Source: an uncultured Clostridia bacterium (GTDB lineage Bacteria; Bacillota; Clostridia; TANB77; CAG-508). Taken from it: 20,628 bases of DNA. Where the stretch lies: assembly GCA_944393755.1 (NCBI GenBank), contig CALYBF010000007.1, positions 1-20,628 on the forward strand. The letters are read 5' to 3'. Numbering within the stretch: position 1 is the first letter of the stretch; every line of letters starts with the position of its first letter. Below are positions 1-7,762 of the stretch, one piece after another. The notes under the pieces were generated by a model. That model did no database searches. It saw nothing but the letters and a program-made list of their open reading frames with translations, and had not been told where the DNA came from. The position numbers were made by a program, and so were the translations under genes.

Positions 1-708
1 GGTTCTCTACACCCAATAACACAAATAATAAAAGAAGTAGAAGAAATCTTTTTGGGTATGGGATATGAGATAGCAGACGGACCAGAAGTGGAAAAAGCAA
101 TATACAATTTTGATAAATTAAATACACCACCAGACCATCCAGCAAGAGATATACAAGATACTTTTTACGTAAATGATGATATAGTATTAAGAAGCCAAAC
201 ATCACCTGTGCAAGCAAGAGTAATGGAAGAGAAAAAACCACCAATAAAAATAATATGTCCAGGTGCAGTATATCGTTCAGATAGTGTAGACGCAACACAC
301 TCACCAGTATTCCATCAAATAGAAGGTTTGGTTGTTGACAAAAATATTTCAATGACAGATTTAAAGGGAACTTTAGAGATGTTTGCTAAAAAATGTTTAG
401 GAGAAAATACTAAAATACGTTTTAGACCACATCATTTTCCATTTACAGAACCATCAGCAGAAGCAGATGTATCTTGCTTTGTATGTGGCGGAAAAGGTTG
501 CAAGGTTTGTAAAGGAGAAGGTTGGATAGAACTTTTAGGTTGTGGTATGGTACATCCAAATGTGTTTAAAAATTGTGGAATAGACCCAGATGTGTATTCA
601 GGTTTTGCATTCGGTTTTGGTGTAGAAAGAATTGCTATGGCAAAATATGGAATAGAAGATATGAGATTACTTTTTGAAAATGATGTAAGATTTTTAAAAC
701 AATTTTAA
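1..708 (+). CDS. pheS: Phenylalanine-tRNA ligase alpha subunit (3' part)
   Basis: This is the catalytic subunit of the PheS2PheT2 synthetase, which charges tRNA-Phe with phenylalanine in the cytosol. The frame is open from base 1, so the gene starts before the window; 235 residues are present of the usual 340 or so. The visible part begins GSLHPI, the normal start of the class II core. It contains a motif 2 region (PGAVYRSDSVDATHSPVFHQ) and motif 3 (GFAFGFGVERIAM). A CxxC-x4-CxxC cluster near residues 158-168 is a probable zinc knuckle of the kind I recall from clostridial PheS. It is followed by the 95-residue gene and then pheT, the expected operon partner. The call is secure; only the N-terminus is missing. 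Confidence 0.97.
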   Translation, partial: GSLHPITQIIKEVEEIFLGMGYEIADGPEVEKAIYNFDKLNTPPDHPARDIQDTFYVNDDIVLRSQTSPVQARVMEEKKPPIKIICPGAVYRSDSVDATHSPVFHQIEGLVVDKNISMTDLKGTLEMFAKKCLGENTKIRFRPHHFPFTEPSAEADVSCFVCGGKGCKVCKGEGWIELLGCGMVHPNVFKNCGIDPDVYSGFAFGFGVERIAMAKYGIEDMRLLFENDVRFLKQF

Positions 709-753
709 AATAAATAATCAAAATTTTGATATTTAGAAGGAGTGTTGATATAA

Positions 754-1041
754 ATGGGACTTTTTAATAAAAGACCTAGTGGAAGAAAAATTTATACATT
801 GCGACAAGCAATGAGTTTTGTAAGTAAAAATGAAGGATATTCGGTTATAGAAGAAAATGGAGGATATAGAGTTATATCAGATAAAACAGCAAGAGTTGAA
901 ATTGAAAGACATAAAAGCCAATTAAGTAGAAGAGGTGAGCTTAGAAAAAGTATGCGAGTAGGTTATACACCAAGTGCTGTTGGCTCAAGAGAAAATTCAA
1001 ATTATGGACATAGATATGGTTATTATGAAGAAGAAAGATAG
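754..1041 (+). CDS. Unknown 95-residue protein between pheS and pheT
   Basis: I do not recognise this protein. It has a good ribosome binding site (GAAGGAG, about 12 bases before ATG) and codon use like its neighbours, so it is very probably real. It is basic and soluble, with no signal peptide or membrane segment. The N-terminal half (residues 1-55) could be a small alpha/beta fold with a helix around RQAMSFVSK and a strand pair around YSVIEE and YRVIS. The C-terminal 40 residues are rich in Arg, Ser, Gly and Tyr and look disordered, ending in YGHRYGYYEEER. It lies 45 bases after pheS and 16 before pheT, so it is almost certainly co-transcribed with the two synthetase subunits. An RNA-binding role would fit the charge but is only a guess. 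Confidence 0.8.
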   Translation: MGLFNKRPSGRKIYTLRQAMSFVSKNEGYSVIEENGGYRVISDKTARVEIERHKSQLSRRGELRKSMRVGYTPSAVGSRENSNYGHRYGYYEEER

Positions 1042-1057
1042 AAAGGGAGAATTATAA

Positions 1058-3478
1058 ATGAAAGCAAGTAGAGAATGGTTAGAAGAATATAGTGATATAG
1101 ATGTAGATACTATAAAATTAGGCGACATACTTACAATGACAGGTTCTAAAGTAGAAGAAGTAATAGAAAAAGGAAAAGATATTAAAAATGTTGTATTTGG
1201 AAAAATATTAGAAATAAAAAAACATCCAGATGCAGATAAATTAGTTGTAACTAAAGTAGATGTAGGAACAGAAAAAATACAAATAGTAACAGGTGCAAAA
1301 AATATTAAGGAAAATGATATAATACCAATCGCAAAAGACGGAGCAGAACTAGCAGGCGGAAAGAAAATAGTAAGAAATCCATTAAGAGGAGTAGATTCTT
1401 ATGGTATGATGTGTTCTGTTGGAGAACTTGGTTTAGACATTAAAGATTATAAAGACCAAATAGAAGATGGAATAATGATACTTCCTTCTTCTTATGAAAA
1501 ATATCTTGGAAAAGATATAGTAGAAGTTTTAAATTTAAGAGAAGACATAATAGATTTTGAAATAACACCAAATAGACCAGATTGTTTATCAATTGAAGGT
1601 TTAGGAAGAGAAACAGCTGCATCATTGGGAGTTGAATTTAAAAACCCTAGAAAAAATTTAGATGAGTTAGAAGTAGAAAATAAAAAAGAGTTAGAAGGAT
1701 TAAAAGTAGATATAACAGCACCTGATTTATGTTATAGATATGTTGCAAGAATAGTTAAAGATGTAAAAATTGGAGAATCACCAGAGTGGATGCAAAGAAG
1801 ATTAAAAGCTTGTGGTGTAAGAAGTATTAATAATATAGTAGATATAACAAACTATGTAATGTTAGAATTAGGTCAACCAATGCACGCTTTTGATATAAAT
1901 TCTATAAAAGGAAAGCGTATTACAGTAAGAAGAGCAAAAAATGATGAGAAAATTATTACTTTAGATGAACAAGAAAGAATTTTAAATGAAAACAATCTTG
2001 TAATAGCAGATGAAGAAAAGCCAGTTGCAATTGCAGGTGTAATGGGTGGTTTGAATTCTGAAATAGAAAATGATACAAAAACAGTAGTATTTGAATCAGC
2101 AGTATTTTATGGGGGAAGTGTTAGAAAAACTGCAAAACAAGTAGGTTTAAGAACAGAAAGTTCAGCAAGATATGAAAAAGGTTTATCACCTGAAAATGCT
2201 ATGCGTGCAGCAAATAGAGCAGTAGAATTAGTTGAACTTTTAGGTGCTGGGAAAGCAGTTGAAGGAAAAATAGATGTATATCCTACAAAGCAAAAAATAA
2301 ATAAAATAAAATTAGATGTAGATAGAATAAATTCTCTACTTGGAACTAATATTTCAAAAGAAGAAATGATAAAAATATTAGGAAATTTAGATATTAAAGT
2401 AGAAAATGATTATGTAATAAGTCCATATTTTAGAATGGATATAGAATTTTTAGCAGATATAGCAGAAGAAATAGCAAGATTTTATGGATATGATAAATTA
2501 GGTACAACATTAGTAAATGCAGAGGCAACTTTAGGTGTAAGAACAAAAGAACAAAAAATAGAACAAAAAATAGAAAATACACTAGTAAATAGTGGTTTAT
2601 CTGAAATCTATACATATGGTTTTGTTGGGCAAAAAGATTTAGAAAAATCAAAGATAAAAGAAGAGTTAGTAAAAAATGCAATTGAAATTTCAAACCCATT
2701 AAGTGATGAATTTAAATTAATGAGACCAACTACAATTCCTAGTATGATGCAAATTTTAGCATTAAACAATAACAGGAAAAACCAAAATGTTAAATTATTT
2801 GATATTTCAAGAAATTATAGAAACATAAATGGAGAAGTTGAAAAAGGTGAAATTCCATTAGAAGAAAAGATTTTAACAATAGGTATGTATGGAGAAGATG
2901 TAGATTTTTATACACTAAAAGGTTTAATTGAAAATGTATTAGAAGTATCAAATATAAATCATTATGATGTTGTAAAAGAAACAGAAAATAGCTCATATCA
3001 CCCAGGTAGATGTGCAAATATTAAAGTAGGTATAGATGTAATTGCAACCATAGGTGAAGTACATCCAGAAGTTTTAGAAAATTATGATATCAATAAAAGA
3101 TGTTATTTAGCAGAAGTAAATATAACAAAAATAGTAAAATATTCTAAAGCTAATAAAAAATATGAAGAGGTACCAAAATTCCCAGCAGTTGAAAGAGATA
3201 TAGCAATTGTTGTAGATGAAAATGTGGAAGTTGGTTCTATCGAAAATACAATTACTAAAAAAGCAAAAAGATTGTTAAAAGGTAAAAAAGGTTTAGAAGA
3301 ATTAAAATTATTTGATATTTACAGAGATGAAAAATTAGGAAAAGGTAAAAAAAGTATTGCATACAGTCTAATTTTTAGAGATAATACAAAGAGCTTATCA
3401 GACGAGGAAATAAACCCTGTTATGGAAGAAATTATAAAAGAATTAGAGGAAAAATTTAATGCTACTTTAAGAAAATAA
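1058..3478 (+). CDS. pheT: Phenylalanine-tRNA ligase beta subunit
   Basis: Partner of PheS in the heterotetrameric Phe-tRNA synthetase. The beta subunit supplies tRNA binding and the editing site that hydrolyses Tyr-tRNA-Phe. At 806 residues it has the standard bacterial length. Domains in order: N-terminal region; EMAP/OB-type tRNA-binding domain at about 45-150 (VVFGKI, HPDADKL); B3/B4 editing domain at about 210-390 (ITNYVMLELGQPMHAFD); B5 domain at about 405-480 (FRMDIEFLADIAEEIARFYGYD); a catalytic-like core; and a C-terminal FDX-ACB anticodon-binding domain at about 710-804 (FPAVERDIAIVV). The start is preceded by GAAAGGGAGAAT and lies 16 bases after the unknown gene. No interruption was seen along its length. 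Confidence 0.97.
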   Translation: MKASREWLEEYSDIDVDTIKLGDILTMTGSKVEEVIEKGKDIKNVVFGKILEIKKHPDADKLVVTKVDVGTEKIQIVTGAKNIKENDIIPIAKDGAELAGGKKIVRNPLRGVDSYGMMCSVGELGLDIKDYKDQIEDGIMILPSSYEKYLGKDIVEVLNLREDIIDFEITPNRPDCLSIEGLGRETAASLGVEFKNPRKNLDELEVENKKELEGLKVDITAPDLCYRYVARIVKDVKIGESPEWMQRRLKACGVRSINNIVDITNYVMLELGQPMHAFDINSIKGKRITVRRAKNDEKIITLDEQERILNENNLVIADEEKPVAIAGVMGGLNSEIENDTKTVVFESAVFYGGSVRKTAKQVGLRTESSARYEKGLSPENAMRAANRAVELVELLGAGKAVEGKIDVYPTKQKINKIKLDVDRINSLLGTNISKEEMIKILGNLDIKVENDYVISPYFRMDIEFLADIAEEIARFYGYDKLGTTLVNAEATLGVRTKEQKIEQKIENTLVNSGLSEIYTYGFVGQKDLEKSKIKEELVKNAIEISNPLSDEFKLMRPTTIPSMMQILALNNNRKNQNVKLFDISRNYRNINGEVEKGEIPLEEKILTIGMYGEDVDFYTLKGLIENVLEVSNINHYDVVKETENSSYHPGRCANIKVGIDVIATIGEVHPEVLENYDINKRCYLAEVNITKIVKYSKANKKYEEVPKFPAVERDIAIVVDENVEVGSIENTITKKAKRLLKGKKGLEELKLFDIYRDEKLGKGKKSIAYSLIFRDNTKSLSDEEINPVMEEIIKELEEKFNATLRK

Positions 3479-3488
3479 TTAAAACCTA

Positions 3489-3516
3489 TGGACTTTTTAA
3501 AAAAATATAATAAAAT
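3489..3516 (+). promoter_or_regulatory. Weak sigma-A-like promoter for the 54-residue gene
   Basis: TGGACT (3489-3494) and TAAAAT (3511-3516) are separated by 16 bases, just after pheT and 40 bases before the next start codon. No terminator follows pheT, so the small gene could also be read through from the pheT transcript. The -35 box is a poor match and the surroundings are very A/T-rich, so this is tentative. Confidence 0.35.
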
Positions 3517-3555
3517 ATAAAAAAATAAAAAGAGAAAAACAAAGGAGAAGATATT

Positions 3556-3720
3556 ATGGAAGAAACAAAAAAAGAAGAAGTTACAGAAAACAAAGAGGAA
3601 GTAAAAGAAGTAAAAAATGTAAAATTAAGCCCAGCAGCAACAGTTTTACTTTCAATAGTAGCAGCATTAGGTTTAATAATTTTAGTTACATTAATGTATT
3701 TTGTAATTATGGCATTATAA
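3556..3720 (+). CDS. Small single-pass membrane protein, 54 residues
   Basis: A short open frame with a strong ribosome binding site (AAAGGAGAAG, spacing about 7), closed by a clear terminator, so it is probably expressed. Residues 1-28 are charged and rich in Glu and Lys (EETKKEE, VTENKEEVKEV). Residues 30-53 form one hydrophobic helix (SPAATVLLSIVAALGLIILV and onward). The charged N-terminus presumably lies in the cytoplasm. It resembles the general shape of SecE, but I see no SecE signature and the context is wrong (secE normally precedes nusG). Function unknown. Confidence 0.7.
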   Translation: MEETKKEEVTENKEEVKEVKNVKLSPAATVLLSIVAALGLIILVTLMYFVIMAL

Positions 3721-3731
3721 AAAATATTAAA

Positions 3732-3759
3732 AAATAGAGAGTTTTCTCTATTTTTTTTT
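3732..3759 (+). terminator. Rho-independent terminator after the 54-residue gene
   Basis: A 9-bp perfect stem AAATAGAGA (3732-3740) / TCTCTATTT (3745-3753), loop GTTT, running into a T tract to 3759. It isolates the pheS-pheT region from the Nudix gene, whose -35 box begins in the last bases of this T tract. Confidence 0.85.
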
Positions 3760-3786
3760 GACTAATTTTTCTTTTGGTGATAAAAT
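3758..3786 (+). promoter_or_regulatory. Sigma-A promoter of the Nudix gene
   Basis: TTGACT (3758-3763), 17-base spacer, TAAAAT (3781-3786); the start codon follows 29 bases later. It is a near-consensus vegetative promoter placed directly behind a terminator, so the Nudix gene is a separate transcription unit. Confidence 0.8.
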
Positions 3787-3815
3787 ACAAAAGTAAACTC
3801 TAGGAAGGAGTAATT

Positions 3816-4478
3816 ATGTTGGAGAGAACTCAAGTTTTTAGACTGCGGGATAAGTATCTAAGAAAGAAAAGTTCTGGTTATGATATAGATCAAGAAACAG
3901 GAGCAATTATTGTTTATGCACTAGATTGTGTCTTTTATGAGGGAATATATTATTCTATGGAAGAAGGTGGACCAATTACTTTTGACTCTTATGTACCATA
4001 TGTAAGAAAGCATGTAGGAAAACGACCACTACAAATTCCAGGTACTGGAGTACTAGTATACAGAACAAATAGTGAAGGTAAACAAGAAGTACTCTTGCAA
4101 CTTAGAAAAGATTTTAACCAATATGGGGTTCCAGGTGGTGGAATAGAAATTGGTGAAACTTATGAACAGTGTGCCGTAAATGAACTTTTACAGGAAACAG
4201 CATATATTGCTAGAGAAGAAGATTTGAAACTGGTTAATGTATATGCTGGACCAAAACATATTACAAGATACCCAAATGGTGATATTGTATTCCATACAGT
4301 TGTAGTTTTTAAGGTAGAAGTATCAAAATGTGAAAAAGCTTCACACAATTTTGATGAAAATGAAACAAAAGAAATTGTATGGATGACAATACCAGAAATT
4401 GAAGACCTGCTACGAGAAAATAAGGTCTTTCCAAACAATCTCCCCATACTTGAGGATGTTGTGAAAACTACTCTTTAA
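3816..4478 (+). CDS. Nudix-family hydrolase, 220 residues
   Basis: Nudix enzymes hydrolyse nucleoside diphosphates linked to another group; the substrate here is unknown. The Nudix box is recognisable at about residues 108-131 (GGIEIGETYEQCAVNELLQE, then TAY). It departs from the GX5EX7REUXEEXGU consensus: R is N, one E is Q and G is A, but the two key metal-ligand Glu positions are kept. The N-terminal 70 residues precede the Nudix fold and are not assigned. The start follows AGGAAGGAG with good spacing. The gene has its own promoter and terminator. Codon use differs from its neighbours: it contains CTG, CTA, two CGA codons and, at 3846-3848, the only in-frame CGG in the window not followed by a rescuing +1 frame. 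Recent transfer is a reasonable inference. Confidence 0.85.
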   Translation: MLERTQVFRLRDKYLRKKSSGYDIDQETGAIIVYALDCVFYEGIYYSMEEGGPITFDSYVPYVRKHVGKRPLQIPGTGVLVYRTNSEGKQEVLLQLRKDFNQYGVPGGGIEIGETYEQCAVNELLQETAYIAREEDLKLVNVYAGPKHITRYPNGDIVFHTVVVFKVEVSKCEKASHNFDENETKEIVWMTIPEIEDLLRENKVFPNNLPILEDVVKTTL

Positions 4479-4495
4479 AATAAAAGAGTAATAAT

Positions 4496-4533
4496 AAAGG
4501 AAAATTGCTAAGAAATTAGTAATTTTCCTTTTT
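4496..4533 (+). terminator. Terminator between Nudix gene and convergent small membrane gene
   Basis: A 15-bp stem AAAGGAAAATTGCTA (4496-4510) / TAGTAATTTTCCTTT (4517-4531), with one G-T pair, loop AGAAAT and a T run after it. The A run on the other side means it can also end the minus-strand gene that stops at 4549, so it probably works in both directions. Confidence 0.88.
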
Positions 4534-4548
4534 ATCTTTGATATTATA

Positions 4549-4782
4549 TTACTGTTCGTTGTCTGAATATCTTTTCTTTATAAATAATACAATCAGATTA
4601 ATAATTGAAATAATAATAGATGTGATTATACAAATTACAATAAATAGCCAAAAGTTATTAATAGCAATAGAAACCAGTATAAGTGTAATTGCTAATATAA
4701 TGAAAAATATTATTATGGAATTTCGTTTTTCTTTTTTATTTATTGTTTCATTTGTATTTTTATTATCCATATTATGTTCCAT
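4549..4782 (-). CDS. Small two-helix membrane protein, 77 residues
   Basis: Not recognised. The open frame extends further upstream, but the start at 4782 (MEHNMDNKN) has a clear GGAGG ribosome binding site five bases before it, and a promoter sits just upstream, so this start is chosen. Residues 1-22 are polar (KNTNETINKKEKR). Two hydrophobic segments follow at about 23-43 (SIIIFFIILAITLILVSIAI) and 47-68 (LFIVICIITSIIISIINLIV), then a short charged tail KKRYSDNEQ. Both termini are predicted cytoplasmic. It is transcribed divergently from ylxM. An overlapping plus-strand frame in the same place lacks a ribosome binding site and is a shadow. Confidence 0.65.
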   Translation of the reverse strand: MEHNMDNKNTNETINKKEKRNSIIIFFIILAITLILVSIAINNFWLFIVICIITSIIISIINLIVLFIKKRYSDNEQ

Positions 4783-4801
4783 ATTAACCTCCATTGATAT
4801 A

Positions 4802-4830
4802 ACTATATAATATTTCATAAAAAATATCAA
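4802..4830 (-). promoter_or_regulatory. Sigma-A promoter for the minus-strand membrane gene
   Basis: Read on the minus strand: TTGATA (4830-4825), 17-base spacer, TATAGT (4807-4802). It lies about 20 bases before the GGAGG site and start codon at 4782. It is back-to-back with the ylxM promoter, the two -35 boxes being about 28 bases apart, so one regulator could affect both. Confidence 0.7.
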
Positions 4831-4857
4831 TAATTTAAAGATTTTTGTTAAAAACAC

Positions 4858-4886
4858 TTGACAAATCAATAAAAATGGTGTAAAGT
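4858..4886 (+). promoter_or_regulatory. Sigma-A promoter of the ylxM-ffh-rpsP operon
   Basis: Perfect -35 TTGACA (4858-4863), 17-base spacer, TAAAGT (4881-4886), 36 bases before the ylxM start. No other terminator or comparably strong promoter was seen before 9111, so this may drive the whole SRP/ribosome operon. Confidence 0.75.
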
Positions 4887-4921
4887 ATATTAGCATTACA
4901 AAAAAGAAAAGAGGTAATCTT

Positions 4922-5269
4922 ATGGAGAAAAAAGTTGAAGTTAGTATACTATGGGAAATATATGGCAAATTATTAACTGAAAAACAATATGAATTCATAG
5001 AAGATTACTATAATAATGATTTATCATTATCAGAAATTGCTGAAAATAATGAAATAACAAGACAAGCAGTAAGAGATATAATAAAGAAAGGAGAGAAAAA
5101 ACTTTTCGAATACGAAGAAAAGCTAGGAATAATGAAAAGGACGTTAAATCAAGAAAAGAAAATAGAAAAAGTTTTATTAGAATTAACAAAAATACAACAA
5201 AACTATTCTGATAAAGAAATAGCAAATGTATTAGAACATATTAAAAAAGAATTAAATTATTTAGTATAA
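4922..5269 (+). CDS. ylxM: YlxM/p13-family helix-turn-helix protein
   Basis: YlxM is a small DNA-binding-like protein regularly encoded immediately before ffh in Firmicutes; in streptococci it has been linked to modulating SRP components. This copy has 115 residues, the family's usual size. The sigma-70 region 4-like HTH is visible at about residues 20-60 (LTEKQYEFIEDYY, LSLSEIAENNEITRQAVRD), followed by a Lys/Glu-rich helical C-terminus. The start is preceded by AAAGAGGTAATCTT. It sits 16 bases before ffh, so the two are surely co-transcribed. Confidence 0.92.
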   Translation: MEKKVEVSILWEIYGKLLTEKQYEFIEDYYNNDLSLSEIAENNEITRQAVRDIIKKGEKKLFEYEEKLGIMKRTLNQEKKIEKVLLELTKIQQNYSDKEIANVLEHIKKELNYLV

Positions 5270-5285
5270 TAAAGGAGTTGATAAT

Positions 5286-6642
5286 ATGGCTTTTGAAGGA
5301 CTATCTTCTAGATTACAAGAAATAACAAGGAAAATTAGAGGAAAAGCAAGAATAACTGAAAGTGATTTAAAAGAAATGCTAAGAGAAGTAAAACTTGCAC
5401 TTCTAGAAGCTGATGTCAACTATAAGATAGTAAAAGAATTTATAGAATCAATTAGAGAAAAAGCATTAGGTCAAGACGTGCTAAAATCATTAACACCAGG
5501 ACAACAAGTTGTTAAAATAGTAAAAGATGAATTAGTAGAATTACTTCGGTGGAACTGAAAGTAAAGTGAATTTTACACCAAACCCACCAACAATAATAAT
5601 GCTAGTAGGTCTTCAAGGTTCTGGTAAAACAACAACAGCAGGCAAGCTTGCAAATTTATTTAGAAAACAAGGTAAAAAACCATTATTAGTTGCCTGTGAT
5701 GTATATAGACCAGCAGCTATAAAACAATTACAAGTAGTAGGAAAACAATTAAATATACCAGTATTTGCAAACGAACAATCAAAAGACGTAGTCCATATAG
5801 CAAAACAAGCTGTTTCAGTTGCAATATCAAAATTAAATGATGTAGTAATACTAGATACAGCAGGTAGACTTCATATAGATGAAGAATTAATGGAAGAACT
5901 AAAAAAAGTAAAACAAAGTGTAAAACCACACGAAATATTACTTGTAGTAGACAGTATGACAGGTCAAGATGCTGTAAATGTTGCAGAAAGGTTTAATGAA
6001 ACAGTTGGAATAGATGGTGTAGTTTTAACAAAACTAGATGGTGATACCAGAGGTGGAGCAGCATTATCAGTTAAGAAAGTTACAGGAAAACCAATAAAAT
6101 TTGCAGCAACAGGTGAAAAATTAAGCGATATAGAAATATTCCATCCAGAAAGGATGGCAAGTAGAATACTAGGTATGGGAGATATCCTATCAGTAATAGA
6201 AAAAGCAGAAGAAGCCTTTGATTTAGAACAAGCAGAAAAATTAGAAAAACAATTAAAGAAAAGAGAATTTGATTTAGATGATTATTTAACACAATTAAGA
6301 CAAATAAAGAAAATGGGTTCTTTCTCATCATTATTAAAACTAATACCAGGTATGAATCAACTAAAAGACGTAAAAATAGATGATAAAGAATTTGTAAAAA
6401 TAGAAGCAATAATATGTTCTATGACAAAAGCAGAAAAAAGAGATGTAAGACTTTTAAATGGAAGTCGTAGACAACGTATTGCAAAAGGAAGTGGAACATC
6501 AGTACAAGAAATAAATAAATTCATAAAATCTTTTGAAATGACACAAAAAATGATGAAACAAATGAAATCAGGAAAAGGTGGAATGAAAAATTTAATGAAA
6601 GGTATTGATGAAAATTCTCTTAAAAATATGTTTAAAAAATAG
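5286..6642 (+). CDS. ffh: Signal recognition particle GTPase Ffh, needing a +1 frameshift
   Basis: Ffh binds SRP RNA and signal peptides and delivers ribosomes to FtsY at the membrane. The zero frame stops at 5556-5558 after 90 residues (ending ELLRWN). Skipping the single C at 5547 in CTT-C-GGT joins residue 87 (Leu) to GGTESK and gives a 451-residue protein that runs collinear with other Ffh proteins. N domain 1-87; G domain with P-loop GLQGSGKT at 108-115, DTAGRLH, and TKLDGDTRGG; M domain from about 300 (SRRQRIAKGSGTSVQEIN) with a Met-rich end. The P-loop falls where I expect it from B. subtilis Ffh, so no residue is lost or gained. Start has AAAGGAGTTGATAAT. Ffh is normally essential, so a plain null mutation is unlikely. 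Confidence 0.93.
5544..5550 (+). other. +1 frameshift site in ffh: CTT CGG T
   Basis: Zero frame reads TTA CTT CGG TGG AAC TGA. Dropping C5547 gives TTA CTT GGT GGA ACT, encoding the LLGGTES linker between the N and G domains of Ffh. The shift falls between Leu87 and Gly88. Of the four sites it most resembles the yeast Ty1 slip heptamer CTT AGG C. No Shine-Dalgarno-like stimulator or downstream hairpin was evident. Confidence 0.85.
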
Positions 6643-6730
6643 TAAATTAGTTATTAATCTTTATACAATTTAAGAAAAATTAAATTGTGTACATATAAAT
6701 AAAAAATAATAATTTGGAGGTGAAATAAAA

Positions 6731-6964
6731 ATGGTAAAAATCAGATTACAAAGACAAGGAAAGAAAAAAGCTCCATTTTACCATATAGTAGTTGCAGATT
6801 CAAGAAGCCCAAGAGATGGTAAAATAATAGAACAAATAGGAACATATGACCCAATGACAGAACCATCTACAATAGTTCTTGATAAAGAAAAATTAGAAAA
6901 ATGGGTAAAAAATGGTGCAAAACCAACACCAACAGTAAAAGATTTAATAGAAAAAGTTAAATAA
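6731..6964 (+). CDS. rpsP: 30S ribosomal protein S16
   Basis: Small-subunit protein needed for 30S assembly. 77 residues, typical bacterial length. The N-terminus VKIRLQRQGKKKAPFYHIVV followed by ADSRSPRDGK is the family signature; IEQIGTYDP follows. The start has the strong site TTTGGAGGTGAAATAAAA. It sits 88 bases after ffh. That gap holds an A/U-only 9-bp inverted repeat (6665-6688) without a T tract, so read-through from ffh is expected. It is followed 23 bases later by the KH-domain gene, the usual Firmicutes order. Confidence 0.97.
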   Translation: MVKIRLQRQGKKKAPFYHIVVADSRSPRDGKIIEQIGTYDPMTEPSTIVLDKEKLEKWVKNGAKPTPTVKDLIEKVK

Positions 6965-6987
6965 TTACTGGAAAATTGGAGGTAAAT

Positions 6988-7221
6988 ATGGAAGAATTCT
7001 TAAAAGTAATTATTTCAAATTTAGTAGAAAATAGAGACCAAGTAGAAATAACAAAAAAAGAAGAAGAAAAACAAACTATATTTGAAGTAAGAGTTGCAAA
7101 AGAAGATATGGGCAAAGTAATAGGTAGACAAGGAAGACTTGCAAAATCTATTCGTACTGTAATGAAATCAGTAGCAGCCAAAGAACACAAAAAAGTGTTA
7201 GTAGAATTTATTGATGATTAA
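6988..7221 (+). CDS. khpA: KH-domain RNA-binding protein KhpA (YlqC family)
   Basis: Small single-KH-domain RNA-binding protein; homologues pair with KhpB/Jag and affect cell division and small RNAs. 77 residues. The KH core shows the GxxG loop as VIGRQGRLAKSIRTVM at about residues 40-55. The start at 6988 is chosen over the in-frame ATG at 6976 because GGAGGT (6978-6983) lies just before it and the family begins MEEFLK. Position between rpsP and rimM is conserved in Firmicutes. Confidence 0.93.
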   Translation: MEEFLKVIISNLVENRDQVEITKKEEEKQTIFEVRVAKEDMGKVIGRQGRLAKSIRTVMKSVAAKEHKKVLVEFIDD

Positions 7222-7235
7222 GAGGTATTTATAAT

Positions 7236-7745
7236 ATGGAAAAATATCTTGAAATTGGTCAAATTGTAAATACATTTGGTATAAAAGGTATGGTTAAAAT
7301 AAAACCATTTACTGAAAATACTAAAAAAAGATATGACAATTTGAAAAAAGTATATATCAAAAACAAAAATGAAAGAAAAGAATATGAAGTAGAAGAAGTA
7401 AAATATTATAAAGAAATGGTATTGATAAAATTTAAAGGTATAGAAACTATAGAAGAAGCAGAAAAGTTTAGAAATTCCTATTTATTAATAAATAGAGAAG
7501 ATGAAGAACCTTTAGAAGAAGGAACTTATTACATAGTAGATATGTTAGGACTAGAAGTCTATACTGATGAAAATGAAAAATTAGGAGTTTTAGATGACAT
7601 ATTCAATTCTGGAAGTTCTGATATATATGTTGTAAAAAATGAATTAGGTAAACAAATACTACTTCCAGCAATAAAAGATGTAATAAAAAACATTGATATG
7701 GAAAATAGAAAAATAACAGTTCACCTAATAAAAGGTTTAATATAA
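7236..7745 (+). CDS. rimM: Ribosome maturation factor RimM
   Basis: Binds S19 and helps 30S head maturation. 169 residues, normal for the family. The N-terminal barrel starts EIGQIVNTFGIKGMVKIKPF, the RimM signature. The PRC-barrel-like C-terminal domain is marked by EGTYYIVDMLGLEVYT at about 90-105 and by LLPAIKDVIKNIDMENRKI near the end. Start preceded by AGAGGTATTTATAAT. It is 14 bases after khpA and 17 before the chosen trmD start. Confidence 0.95.
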   Translation: MEKYLEIGQIVNTFGIKGMVKIKPFTENTKKRYDNLKKVYIKNKNERKEYEVEEVKYYKEMVLIKFKGIETIEEAEKFRNSYLLINREDEEPLEEGTYYIVDMLGLEVYTDENEKLGVLDDIFNSGSSDIYVVKNELGKQILLPAIKDVIKNIDMENRKITVHLIKGLI

Positions 7746-7762
7746 ATAATATGGAGGAAAAA

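Noticed and set aside
3846..3848. CGG in the Nudix gene as a fifth +1 site
   Set aside because: It follows CTG rather than a T-ending codon, and skipping the C leads to a stop within five codons, while the zero frame gives a good Nudix protein.
4538..4810. Plus-strand 90-codon frame opposite the small membrane gene
   Set aside because: No ribosome binding site, and the minus-strand frame has a promoter, GGAGG and a typical two-helix composition. The plus frame is its shadow.
5286..6642. ffh, the kinase gene and priA as simple pseudogenes
   Set aside because: All other codons and motifs are intact on both sides of each break, no further stops occur, and all four breaks share one sequence pattern; random decay does not do this.
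6665..6688. Inverted repeat between ffh and rpsP as a terminator
   Set aside because: The 9-bp stem is entirely A/T apart from one C-G pair and has no T tract after it; rpsP has no separate promoter that I can see.
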